Origin: Heliopora coerulea
Taxonomy: Eukaryota; Cnidaria; Anthozoa; Scleralcyonacea; Helioporidae
DNA length: 64,000 nt
Assembly (NCBI GenBank): GCA_030142905.1
Contig: JASJOG010000032.1
Span: 2,185,816-2,249,815 of the forward strand
Direction: 5' to 3'
Shown here: one piece after another, positions 22,755 through 32,020 of the stretch
Layout: each line of letters begins with the position of its first letter
Position numbering within the stretch: position 1 is the first letter of the stretch
Program-made: the position numbers and the translations under genes
The notes under the pieces: model-generated
Databases searched by the model: none
What the model was told of the DNA's origin: nothing
The model's input: only the letters and a program-made list of their open reading frames with translations

Positions 22755-23253
22755 TCACAAAATGGTTCTAAAAATAATATTAATGGAATCTTGATTAGTC
22801 AATTTTGACCCGTCATCATATTTCAAAAAAAAAATTGAAATTTTCATCCAACACATTTTCCCCCATAAAAAATTCAACAGGGATATTATAACTATCTTGT
22901 GACAAATCCAATTCATTTCCATAAGACAAACTAACAAAATTCATCAACACATGACATAAAACCTCTTTGTTCATAACGATATCTGTTTTTGTTGGGAAAT
23001 TATTCCCTGTTTTTGTGTTTTTCATTTCATCATTTGATTTATCACAAGTGATATATCTTGCATAATGAACTCGAAATGAGTCTGACAAATAAGACATTTC
23101 TATGTTATCCAATTTCATATTTACACTCACAACATCATTTCCTCTTTCACCAAAATACATTTCTTTCAAATGAGGATCAACTTCATAAGACACAATGTTC
23201 AAAGAATCAGAATGTTCACTGATTCCTCTAAATCCAAGTTTCAAAGTGTACAT
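22755..23253 (-). pseudogene. Penton-like or minor capsid candidate, frameshifted near its end
   Basis: ATG at 23253 (MYTLKLGFRGISEHSD), about 165 codons. Beta-rich pattern (MYFGERGNDVVSVNMKLDNI). A slip in an A9 run near 22835 changes the last 20 or so codons (one frame stops at FFFEI, the other runs on to FRTIL). Size and position near the MCP fit a single jelly-roll penton protein, but no motif proves it. Confidence 0.45.
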
Positions 23254-23274
23254 TTTTTCATTCAAAATAATTCA

Positions 23275-23559
23275 TCACACTTTTCTTCCCATTTTTTTAT
23301 GTATCGCACCTATAGCAAGAGGGATAACGACATCTTTCGCAACTTTTTTCACTATTGGATGACTGACCACCGTCTTCACACCGTTTTTAACTTTATCCCA
23401 AAATTCTCTTCCCCTTTGCACTCTTCTTCTACGACGTGGACGACTTAACCCGAGAGTGCATGTGGAAGTCAGCAATGATCTCAATCCATCACCCCGTTGA
23501 TATTTCATATATCTTTTTTTCCTTCCTTCTCCTCTCTGATACTTTATATATCTTCTCAT
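23275..23559 (-). CDS. Basic core/pX-like protein with two QxGxG sites, 94 aa
   Basis: ATG start. Two tandem motifs KYQRGEG and KYQRGDG (residues 6-25), an arginine block (SRPRRRRRVQRG) and a C-terminal amphipathic or hydrophobic helix (VVIPLAIGAIHKK). QRGEG and QRGDG fit the adenain cleavage pattern (M/I/L/N/Q)xGx-G. The plan resembles adenovirus core proteins and the membrane-active virion peptides of adintoviruses. Likely packaged with DNA and cut by the 18216-18924 protease; that is inference. Confidence 0.65.
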   Translation of the reverse strand: MRRYIKYQRGEGRKKRYMKYQRGDGLRSLLTSTCTLGLSRPRRRRRVQRGREFWDKVKNGVKTVVSHPIVKKVAKDVVIPLAIGAIHKKMGRKV

Positions 23560-23574
23560 TGCAAACAGTCTTAA

Positions 23575-23724
23575 TCAATTTTTTCGTCTACTTGCCATTC
23601 TTTTGTTCAAAGTGGAAAACATAGCCAATTGTTTTGACAACGATTTCAATCCAACATATTTGCTTCCTCCACCCGACCCTTTTTGTAGATAATAATGACC
23701 TCGTCTTCTCTGTTTTTGACGCAT
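23575..23724 (-). CDS. Short basic protein with one QKGSG site, 49 aa
   Basis: ATG at 23724, stop TGA at 23575-23577: a basic head (MRQKQRRRGHYY), then LQKGSGGGSKYVG, then a basic tail (KRMASRRKN). QKGSG fits the adenain site pattern. It sits 15 nt upstream of the 23275-23559 gene on the same strand, and the pair look like one core-protein cluster. Confidence 0.55.
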   Translation of the reverse strand: MRQKQRRRGHYYLQKGSGGGSKYVGLKSLSKQLAMFSTLNKRMASRRKN

Positions 23725-23747
23725 CTTTTTTCTCAACAAAAAACAAA

Positions 23748-24665
23748 TCAAACAATACTACAAATCAAAATGACTTTTCCACTGTTGAAATATATTTTTT
23801 CACCATTCAAATCTTCCACAACAAAATGCATTGATCGAATGACACCAGGTTGCAACAACCTGACACAATTCTTTGGAACAAATGATATTGTCATATTTTT
23901 GTTTTCATCATTTGACAATTCAATTGGACATAACAGCAATCTTTCTTTGAATTCAAACCCCATCTTCACAGGAACTATTTGATTACAAGTGATAGACATA
24001 AAATTCAATCCATAAGAAGGATCCATGACACATAACCCTTTATATTCCAAAACATCAGATGAAGTGAGATTTGAATGATCAAATGCAAATGTGATGACAT
24101 CATCCGTGATACCCAAAACATGAACCAACCCCACAGAAAAACTTATTTCAATTTTCAAATCATATTGATCTTTATCATTCAATCTGTTTGTTGTTTTCTC
24201 CATATACACATTGTTTTGATAATTATCAAATGCCGATGAAGCCGCCGAATACACACTCAAATTCTTACTACAAACAATGGCACAGTTTTGTCCCATCACT
24301 CTAGCTATCTCACAATTAACTTTACACAAATATTTATTAATATAAATCAATAAACTCTTCAAATCATGATGTCCATAAGGAATATAAATCCATTCATGTT
24401 CACTTTTAAAACTCGAATCAAAAAAACCTGTGGTTTTATGATGAACAAATCTTTTAAGACTCAATTTGAATTTAAATTTGAATTCTTCTTTGTTTTGAGG
24501 ATGGATAGTGGAAATTGTATTTGGATATATAATTTCTTCAACAACAATTTCTTTCTTTCCCGATCTTGCATCTATTTCGGGTTTCACATCGATTTCAAAA
24601 TCATTCACTTTGTTCACTCTTCTTTCACTTTTTTGATTTGACACAAATATTATAGATGAAGACAT
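23748..24665 (-). CDS. Virion structural protein, 305 aa (penton/minor-capsid candidate)
   Basis: ATG at 24665 (MSSSIIFVSNQKSERRVNK), intact. Beta-rich throughout, with a closing stretch SMHFVVEDLNGEKIYFNSGK followed by VILICSIV. A D-x-x-G-x-x-I-x-F ending before a final strand is a pattern I associate with minor capsid proteins of Polintons and adintoviruses. Located between the core proteins and the integrase. Family call moderate to low; reality of the gene high. Confidence 0.6.
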   Translation of the reverse strand: MSSSIIFVSNQKSERRVNKVNDFEIDVKPEIDARSGKKEIVVEEIIYPNTISTIHPQNKEEFKFKFKLSLKRFVHHKTTGFFDSSFKSEHEWIYIPYGHHDLKSLLIYINKYLCKVNCEIARVMGQNCAIVCSKNLSVYSAASSAFDNYQNNVYMEKTTNRLNDKDQYDLKIEISFSVGLVHVLGITDDVITFAFDHSNLTSSDVLEYKGLCVMDPSYGLNFMSITCNQIVPVKMGFEFKERLLLCPIELSNDENKNMTISFVPKNCVRLLQPGVIRSMHFVVEDLNGEKIYFNSGKVILICSIV

Positions 24666-24691
24666 ACCTTGATGATCACAGTGTCAAAACT

Positions 24692-25194
24692 TTATACTTT
24701 TTGCAATTCTTCCCTACAAAACACACCAGATAGCATTTCTTTTTTTTTGTCTTCAAGAATATACGTGATAGGATCAGTCAAACGAACTCTTTTCACAAAA
24801 AAAATTTCTTTGCTCCATTTCAAAGTGCTTTCCTTTTCAAATTTTGATTTCAATTGTGCAACCCTAACTTTATCTTGCTCATTCAAAATAGATCCTTTCT
24901 TATAAAATGGTTTAAAATCAAAATAACTCTTGTATTTGAAAGTTTGAGAAATTTCCATTTTACCACGAAATATATCAGAAGGTTTATTGTAATCCATTCC
25001 CTTATGAGCTGTGTCATTGTATCTATCAATAACCTTATCCAAAATATTTGTATGTCATCCTTCCGTCTTTCCATACAAACCATACAAAACCTTTGACAAC
25101 ATCATTCTCAACGTTCGAACAAATCTTTCAACAATCATACTTTTCATTTTGTAATTTTCATTTGATCGATACTTCACAACTTTTCCGAAAACTC
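24692..25194 (-). pseudogene. C-terminal part of the outer integrase, cut off by the inner Polinton
   Basis: Begins at the inner element's insertion point and carries the last catalytic residue (MIVERF, the E of D,D-35-E) near 25130. A one-base shift near 25040 follows. The C-terminal SH3-like domain (QDKVRVAQLKSKF .. WSKEIFFVKRV .. DPITYILED) is next, and the protein ends CREELQKV. The rest of the gene is at 42084-42499, about 16.9 kb away. Confidence 0.85.
25189..25194. repeat. Target-site duplication AAACTC, left copy (inner Polinton)
   Basis: Matches 42084-42089. It lies within the outer integrase coding sequence. Confidence 0.92.
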
Positions 25195-25402
25195 AGTAGT
25201 CTGTTATGTCCAGATTCTAGCGCATTTTCTGAATTTTAATGAGCTTCTGAAAATTGATGACGTCATCACCTGTCAATCAAAATTGTTGTGTGACCACACC
25301 CATTTCCCAAATCTGGTTCAAACCGGATTCTCAAAATTAACCAAATTCATCACATTCTCGAAATCAGTCAATTTTGTCACATTTTCAAAATTGGTCAAAA
25401 CT
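25195..25402. repeat. Left terminal inverted repeat of the inner Polinton
   Basis: Matches the reverse complement of 41855-42083 with a few substitutions. The right copy has an extra 20-odd bp around a GATGA(T/C)GTCATC palindrome (near 41990). The inner part has short direct copies of a motif around TTCTCAAAATT / TTTTCAAAATT. Confidence 0.9.
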
Positions 25403-25576
25403 TTAACATCGACCAGAGGTCTCACGTGCAGCGAAGCAAAGATGTTTCAAACAGCTTCGCTGACATGTTGTTGCGGGGAAAACCCCTCAACTACTGGTGG
25501 GGGAATTACCTTTTTTGACAGCACTGAAGGTGCGCGCAGAGCGGTTTTAAGGAAACAACCTAGCTGATAAAGTATT
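25403..25576. repeat. Subterminal cluster of GC mini-hairpins
   Basis: Contains GACC-AGA-GGTC, paired AGCGAAGC / GCTTCGCT, GGGG-AAAA-CCCC and GGTGCGCGC-type pieces. The open frame across it (to 25567) looks like a by-product. This mirrors the hairpin cluster near the other end (41050-41235). Confidence 0.6.
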
Positions 25577-28500
25577 TTACGGTTTAAATCCAAATATATT
25601 CTCATAAGTGTCTATCATTTCATTCATGTAATGACCATATGCAAGTGTTTCAATTTTATTATCAAGTATTATTCTTTTATCATCTTTTGATGACAATGCA
25701 ATTTTTTTCAACACTCTCAGTATACAATTCATGATTTTGATGTCTTATTAAATTCATTTTTCATATTTGTTCTTCTTCAGTAAATAAACAATCTTTATAA
25801 TTTTGAAACGTTATATCTTTCTCAATAACATTTTTCTTAACACCTTTACATCTTTTTGACACCTTTGGTGCTTTGTCTTTTTCATCTTCACACATTTTAT
25901 AAGAATATAATTTTGCTCTCAACCCCACAAATTCTTCAATTTGTTTTCCACCACACTCATCTTTCATCATTCCAATTACTTTTTTGTTTAATCCAGTTTT
26001 TATTCCACTTTTATGTTCTTTTGGATAATTACTTGTGTCAAACATCTTTTCAACATCTGGTGAAATATCTTTATAAAAATCTTCGGTTTTAATCTCATAC
26101 ATTAAACCATCAGTGTCGGTAAATAATAATGATGCATTTTCACCATACTTTTTCTTAATATAATTATAATGAAAATCATACATTAAAGTCTTTGATAAAT
26201 CCAATATGCTCATTCCTAAATATATTGGTTTATCTAACTTAATTTTACTCTTATGCATATGCACTGCAATTAAATTTTCAGAAAATATTGTTCTTTTAGC
26301 AAAATTACTTTTTGAAAATAATTTTAATGCTTTTTCTTCTCTGTTAACCAATTGAATATCAACTCTGTTTCTAACATTTTCCATTGTTTTTCCAAACACA
26401 GAATTATTCATTAACTTGAAAAAATCTTTTTCAAAATCATTTTTTGCGCTTGTTCTCAGTTTTGTATTTAAATCAATATATTTTTTCATGAAATCTTCTT
26501 CATGAAATTTAATGCCTTTATGAATTCGTTTAATTTTTAATCCTAATTTTTCATATAATTTTAAGTTTTTGCAATGTAAAACATATTTTTCTTTATTATT
26601 CAAATTTGGAATTAATTTTTCTACTTGATTAATTTTTATTCTTTCTGTTGCTAATGGATATTCATTGTGTAAATCATGTAAATCTTCTGGATATTCCAAA
26701 TCAACTTCTAATATACAACTATATTTTTTCCAATTTTCCAATTTTCCAATTCTTTGTTTACCATCCATTTGAAATGACTCACAGGAAGTTTTTTGCTCAT
26801 TGCCCAACCATATAAATTATTTGCATCCAAATAAGAAAGATAAACATTATCTTCTTCAGGATTATATTTGTTTTCCATATATTTATTATTAGCTTTTGCG
26901 TGTCTTTTTGTGATTGTTGAAATTCCACCTCTTATTCCATTTTCTACCATAAGATACATTTGAGGATCAGATAATAATTCCAATTCAATTTTTGTAATTT
27001 TTAACATTGCATCCCATGCTAATCCAGGTGAAGTAAAGTACCATGCTGGATCCAATTTATAATTTTGTTTACAAACTTTTCTAAAATTTTCAAAAACATC
27101 AGCTAATAAAATTACATCAGTTTTCAAATATAAATCATGATATTCTCTCATATTTTTAATATTAAATTTATTCCAAACATTTTTCGCATGTTTATAATCT
27201 TCTTCACTTATATTTTCATAATTTAATTTAGAATAAAATTCTTTGATGTCAGGTAGTTTTTCTTCTTTTAATTTTTCAATATTATCAAACCAAACATATG
27301 GAAAAACACCTTTTCTAGTTAATAACGCAGCTTTGCTGCTGAGACCTCCGGTCGAATCTCTTTGTTCTTCATTTTTATAAAATTTCTTCAAAATATTCAT
27401 TTCATTTTTATCTAAATTTTTAACTAAATTTGCTAAACTACTTTGCATAAACTTAAAACTGTCAATAAATCTAATTTGTTTTTTAACATTAATCAATTCT
27501 TTAATTTTATACTTTGGGTTTTCATTGGTTTCACTGGTTGATGGTAATTCTTCACACTCAATAATATTTTCTTTGCATTTACTTTGAAGTTGTTTTTCTG
27601 TAATTATTTTTATAGATTCAAACTTATCAACAATAATTTCTTTTGTAAATTAAATATATTTCTCTTCAGTGTTGGGTATACAATTAATTTCACCTTCTGA
27701 AACACCTAGATTTTTTATAAACAAATGACTATCATAATTTTGCAAATTATGAAATATAACTGGAATAAATTTTGGTTTTTTCATTTGTGTATTACAACTA
27801 ATACATGCAGCACCTCGATATTTTCCAGTAAAATGACAATGATCTCTAACTTTGTCTGTGAAATTGGTTCTTTTCGGTTCTTTTTCTTTTTCTCTGTCTT
27901 CAAAATATTTTTTAAATTCTTCTGCACTAATTTTATCATCCATAAATAATTTATCCATCTTTTCAAATTCACCACATTCATCATTTTTTTCAGATTTTTC
28001 TTCTGCTTTTCCAAATACACATCCGCATGCATAACATTTCTCAGCTCTTCTAAAATCTGTTTTATCCTTTTCACTTAATATTATCTTTTTTTGAAATTTA
28101 AATTGCTCATGTATTTTTTTAATATTATTTTCTAAACTTTCTACAAATTTTAAAGACACAGCGCTTGCGCCGGCTTCGCCGTCACCAGGTTTTTTATCAG
28201 CTTCACTGTCACTTCGTGTATATTTTATTAATTTTGGTTTAAATAAATTATCATCAAAACACTTTATCAAATAACAATATCCGGATGGTTCATGTTTTTG
28301 AAATTGTTTTGTACGCGGAGCGCGGTCACCTACCGGTTCACCAATATTTTTATCCTCACATTTTAAATTACATTCAAAATCTGCATAAATTACAAATGGA
28401 ATATCATGCATTTTTTGATCATTTTTAAACTTTAATTTTTCTCCTTTATTTGGATAAACAGTTCTTCCGCATTCATATTTTGAGCAATATTCTAAGCGAT

Positions 28501-29695
28501 TTTTAAGAGTTTGTTCATTTCTAAAATGTTGTAAACAATAATTACAAACAAGTATTTTTTCTTTACTTTTATTGACTTGGTTTGAAAATAATCTACTCAT
28601 ATTTTTAATTAAACAATAATGTTTATCTCCATTTTCATTAGTTATTAATAATATATTTACACGCGGTCGGTGCGATTCTGGATTTTCAACCTTACTTATT
28701 CTCAAAGGAAAAATTTCATGATCTTTATTTCCAAATCTTTTTTCTTTGTTGTAACCAAATAAATTAATTGCAATGTTATTATTTTTTTCAAATTTATCAA
28801 TATCAGAAAATCCACATGGAAAATTAATATCTTTAACATTAAAACTTTCAGCTTTCTTTTTTAGAATTTTTGTAATTCTTCCAGCATCTTTTAAATTAGG
28901 AGTAGTTTTCAAAAGTTCACTTATTACAATACACCATAATAAACATTTTTGATCCTCATTTTGTGGATTGATAATTGCTTTTTTATTTTTTAAAAACTCT
29001 GGAGTAGGAATATAAGATGATGCAAGTAATCGTTTAATTTCATTAATATTAAGAATTATTTTCAAACCTTTGTGAAATTTCCATAAACTTGAATTTTTTA
29101 AAAATTCTTCAAAACTCAAAATAATTTTTTGTCATTTTTTCATATATTTCTTCAAAATTACTTCCATCAAAAATTTCTTCATAGTAACTATGAAAATGAG
29201 CATTATCTGTAGTTTCTTCTCCTGTTGCAGGATTTGTTGTTTTGTGCTTGGATATTTTTTGAATTTTTTAATTACCAATGGTTTTATTTTTTTCAAGAGA
29301 CTCAAAGGATCATATAAAGATAATCCTACTTCTTTCAAATCAATTTCATATCTTTTTGTTACATTAAGAGCTTCTTTATCCAATTTAAATTTTGCAGCTG
29401 GGGTGGATGCTTGCAAAACTTTACCTTGTATTTTGTTAAATATATCTAAAACATTATCTTTCAGATGATTATACCAATTTGTTATTTTTTCTTTGTTATT
29501 TCTCAAGGGGTTGTATTTATCAAATAAATGAAGTACTTTTTCTTTAGTCTTGTTAAATAAATCATTTGCTTTTTCTTTTGAACTTTCAACCAAATTATTA
29601 ATTTTTAAATATTTTGTTGGTTTTAATAAAGGAGTATTAATATTTGGAACATCTTCATCCAATAAATTTCTAGTTGTATTTTTAGTTGTATTCAT
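25577..29695 (-). pseudogene. DNA polymerase B of the inner Polinton; several lesions
   Basis: Protein-primed family B polymerase of the common Polinton type. In order: N-terminal part from MNTTKNTTRNLLDED (29695); SSLWKFHKGLKIILN near 29085; HRPRVNILLITN near 28670; Exo I FVIYADFEC near 28390; zinc motif CYACGC and DHCHFTGKYRGAACISC near 28040-27800; Exo II VIFHNLQNYDSHLFI near 27740; Exo III YLKTDVILLADVFE near 27110; motif A YLDANNLYGWAMS near 26820; motif B KLMNNSVFGKTMENVRNR near 26390; motif C FTDTDGLMYE near 26110 (Gly where Ser is usual); C-terminus near 25580. Lesions: frame changes near 29230, 29115, 26740 and 25660, TAA near 27648, TGA near 25759. GC mini-hairpins are inserted in its coding sequence at 27327-27355, 28160-28185 and 28312-28340. 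Confidence 0.92.
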
Positions 29696-29800
29696 TCTTT
29701 ATTTATATTTATATATATTTTTTTAAAGTCAAAAAATAATAAAAAAAACAATTTTTTTCATGTTTGGTCACGTGACTATATTGAAAAAAATTATGAATGA

Positions 29801-30085
29801 TTACTCAATCTTAGTAAAAACAAAAATATTAAATAATGGGGGTTCTATTTTTGGTTGAGGTTTTAAAATAAGATGATAATGCATATAAATTTGTTCATCC
29901 TGGTAATCAACTTCAAAATCAGAAAAATAACAATCTTTTTCTTTATAATTTATTGTAAATTCAGTATGTGGTAATATTTCTTCTCCGCTAAGTTTAATAA
30001 TTTCTTTGATAAAAGTATTATAAATATTACTTTTTGTATATTTATAATTTTTTGGTACAAGTATTTCAATAATTGTTGATGACAT
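29801..30085 (-). CDS. Unknown small protein, 94 aa
   Basis: ATG at 30085 (MSSTIIEILVPKNYKY), intact. Beta-type pattern with FEVDYQDEQIYMHYHLILK. No domain recognised. It sits upstream of the polymerase gene on the same strand. Confidence 0.55.
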   Translation of the reverse strand: MSSTIIEILVPKNYKYTKSNIYNTFIKEIIKLSGEEILPHTEFTINYKEKDCYFSDFEVDYQDEQIYMHYHLILKPQPKIEPPLFNIFVFTKIE

Positions 30086-30149
30086 CTCTTTTTTTATTAT
30101 ATAATAATTTTCCTTTAAACAAAAATTTAAAAATAAAAATCAAAATTTT

Positions 30150-30503
30150 TCAACAGTTATAAAAAACCAAAAATGTTTGCCCATTCATTTCCAAATCTTT
30201 TTTTCTTTTTATTCTATGTTTAATACTTTCTACATTCATATTAAAATTTTTTGCAGCAGATCCAAGACTTTTAAAATTTAAGATTTCACCCGTTACCCTG
30301 TTTATAACTATTACTGGGATTGGATTTTTCATTTTTTCTCTACAATATTTTTCATACTTTTCATTAGGTTTGCTAATTTCCAATCTCAGAATTTCTTCAA
30401 GTTGATTTTTTGTGTATCTTTTATAATATTTTATTTTTCTTTCTCTTACAATATTCCACAATTGTTTAGATGTTTTTTGTTGGTAATTCGTTTTACAATT
30501 CAT
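30150..30503 (-). CDS. NUMOD1/IENR1-like DNA-binding protein, 117 aa
   Basis: The C-terminal half (VINRVTGEILNFKSLGSAAK .. VESIKHRIKRKK) fits the NUMOD1/IENR1 helix-turn-helix found beside homing endonucleases: V-x-x-x-x-T-G-E, then F-x-S-x-x-x-A-A. The N-terminal half (SKQLWNIVRERKIKYYKRYT) resembles a SAP-like helical module. No nuclease motif is present. It may bind element DNA for regulation or end recognition; inference. The start follows AATAA directly (AAATAAATG). Ends with TGA. Confidence 0.6.
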   Translation of the reverse strand: MNCKTNYQQKTSKQLWNIVRERKIKYYKRYTKNQLEEILRLEISKPNEKYEKYCREKMKNPIPVIVINRVTGEILNFKSLGSAAKNFNMNVESIKHRIKRKKDLEMNGQTFLVFYNC

Positions 30504-30538
30504 TTATTTATACAATTATTTTATTTAAAGAAAAATTT

Positions 30539-30961
30539 TTAAATAAATTTATAAACTAAATAACCACCTGAAATCCCAACAAGAAAAAAAGAAACATTTT
30601 GATATTCTTTCATTTCATCAGAAGGTTCATAATAATCTTTTAATTTTGGTGGTTCTCTGTCATTTTCTTCATTTTCAAGAGATTTTAAACGATTATTAAT
30701 TTCAGCAAGATTTTTCAAAGACATGTTTGTTTTATTTATATCAGCATTTGCATCAGATAATTGTTGTCTTAATTTTTCAATTTCTTGTTTTCTTTTTACT
30801 TGGTCTTCATACCATTTTTCTTTTTCCCTAGCAAGTTTTTCCATTGCTTCATTATGTCTTTTTATCTCTTTTTCATATCCAGAATGATTTAATTTTGAAA
30901 ATAAAAATCCAGCACCCACAAATGCAACTGCATTAAATAATCCACCAACTACTGTTTCCAT
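30539..30961 (-). CDS. Two-helix membrane protein with coiled coil, 140 aa
   Basis: N-terminal hydrophobic helix (VVGGLFNAVAFVGAGFLF), a long charged coiled coil (EAMEKLAREKEKWYEDQVKR), then a C-terminal hydrophobic helix (VSFFLVGISGGYLVYKFI). Intact. A membrane-linked assembly or virion protein is plausible. The start follows TATAAATAA. Confidence 0.6.
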   Translation of the reverse strand: METVVGGLFNAVAFVGAGFLFSKLNHSGYEKEIKRHNEAMEKLAREKEKWYEDQVKRKQEIEKLRQQLSDANADINKTNMSLKNLAEINNRLKSLENEENDREPPKLKDYYEPSDEMKEYQNVSFFLVGISGGYLVYKFI

Positions 30962-30983
30962 TTATTTATACATTTTTTCTATT

Positions 30984-31217
30984 TTATGATTTGAAAGGAT
31001 CAGAAGGAATCCATTTCTTATCTTGTGCATATTTAACTGCAAGCGATGATAAACCCACAGCTGCTGCAAGTTTTAAAGTAGGAACTAAACTAGATGGAGT
31101 TGATAAACCATCACTAATTACTTTTCTTGATATCATTCCAACTCCAACAGCACCCAATGTAATTAGTGTAGAATCATATAATTCATTCATAACTTCTTTT
31201 CTATTCATTTCACCCAT
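30984..31217 (-). CDS. Small membrane protein, 77 aa
   Basis: ATG at 31217 (MGEMNRKEVMNELYD). Two hydrophobic stretches (STLITLGAVGVGMISRKV and LKLAAAVGLSSLAVKYA). Intact; 22 nt upstream of the coiled-coil membrane protein. Preceded by TATAAATAA. Function unknown. Confidence 0.55.
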   Translation of the reverse strand: MGEMNRKEVMNELYDSTLITLGAVGVGMISRKVISDGLSTPSSLVPTLKLAAAVGLSSLAVKYAQDKKWIPSDPFKS

Positions 31218-31250
31218 TTATTTATATACATAAAAAAAAATGTTTAAAAC

Positions 31251-31691
31251 TTACAGGTTTTCAATAGAACACCTTGATGGTTTACCCTGCAATTGTGGGT
31301 TTTTAATTTTGTCTTCATTCTTTCTTACTAACTTGTAAGCTTCACTGCAGCTTCGCTGCTGAGAGCTTCGCTCGATGTCTTTTTCTTCTCTTTGTTGCTT
31401 GACCTGCAGTTGCTCGCTTTGTTTGCTTTCTCTTTTGTCTTTTTTATATGCAAAGTATAATCCACCCAGCGCAGCAACATCTCCTACAACTCCAATCAAA
31501 TACCCCAAAGTGGGAGGTTCAACGCCAAAGGTGTAATTATTTATTTCTTCATTTTCTTCGCTCCGCTGTCTTGCTTTTCTTTCTTTTGCTTCTCTTGAAA
31601 TTTTCGCCAATCTTTTTCCCAATTCTACTTTTCTCGGGTCTTTTGCTTTAACAGATTTTTCAACTGTTGTTACTTTATTTTCTTCACTCAT
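31251..31691 (-). CDS. Basic membrane protein carrying a mini-hairpin insertion, 146 aa
   Basis: Lysine/arginine-rich N-terminus (VKAKDPRKVELGKRLAKISR), one membrane helix (GYLIGVVGDVAALGGLYFAY), then a charged tail. The tail has the peptide DIERSSQQRSCS (encoded at about 31345-31378), which also occurs in the unrelated gene at 40561-41113. At both places it is produced by the same GC hairpin cassette. The start follows TTTTAAATAA. Confidence 0.6.
   Translation of the reverse strand: MSEENKVTTVEKSVKAKDPRKVELGKRLAKISREAKERKARQRSEENEEINNYTFGVEPPTLGYLIGVVGDVAALGGLYFAYKKDKRESKQSEQLQVKQQREEKDIERSSQQRSCSEAYKLVRKNEDKIKNPQLQGKPSRCSIENL
31345..31375. repeat. GC mini-hairpin pair inside a coding sequence
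   Basis: GCAGC-TTC-GCTGC and GAGC-TTC-GCTC in tandem: the reverse complement of the pair at 41056-41080. Confidence 0.75.
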
Positions 31692-32020
31692 TTATTTAAA
31701 ATTTATTTAAAGTTATTTAAAGTTATTTATGAATAAAATTAAATAAAAGTTAAGTAAATTTTAAATAACATTTGTGGTTATTCAAAATTTATTCAAAATT
31801 TATTCAAACAGCAATCGACCGAAGGTCTCAGCTGCAAGCTGAGCGCAAGCGTTATTTAAAAGTTATTTAAAAGTTATTTAAAAGTTATTTAAAGTTATTT
31901 TTAAATAAAGTCAAGTAAATTTTAAATAACATTTGTGGTTATTCAAAATTTATTCAAACAGCGATCGACTGAAGGTCTCAGCAGCGAAGCTGCAAGCTGA
32001 GCGCAAGCATTATTCAAAAT
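31692..32020. repeat. Non-coding spacer of TTATTTAAAG-type repeats and two hairpin cassettes
   Basis: Imperfect tandem copies of AGTTATTTAAAAGTTATTT and ATTCAAAATTTATTC. Two related GC cassettes sit at 31810-31851 and 31958-32008, each with GAC(C/T)-GAA-GGTC, then CAGC..GCTG-type stems and a CGC-AA-GC piece. No gene. Confidence 0.75.
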
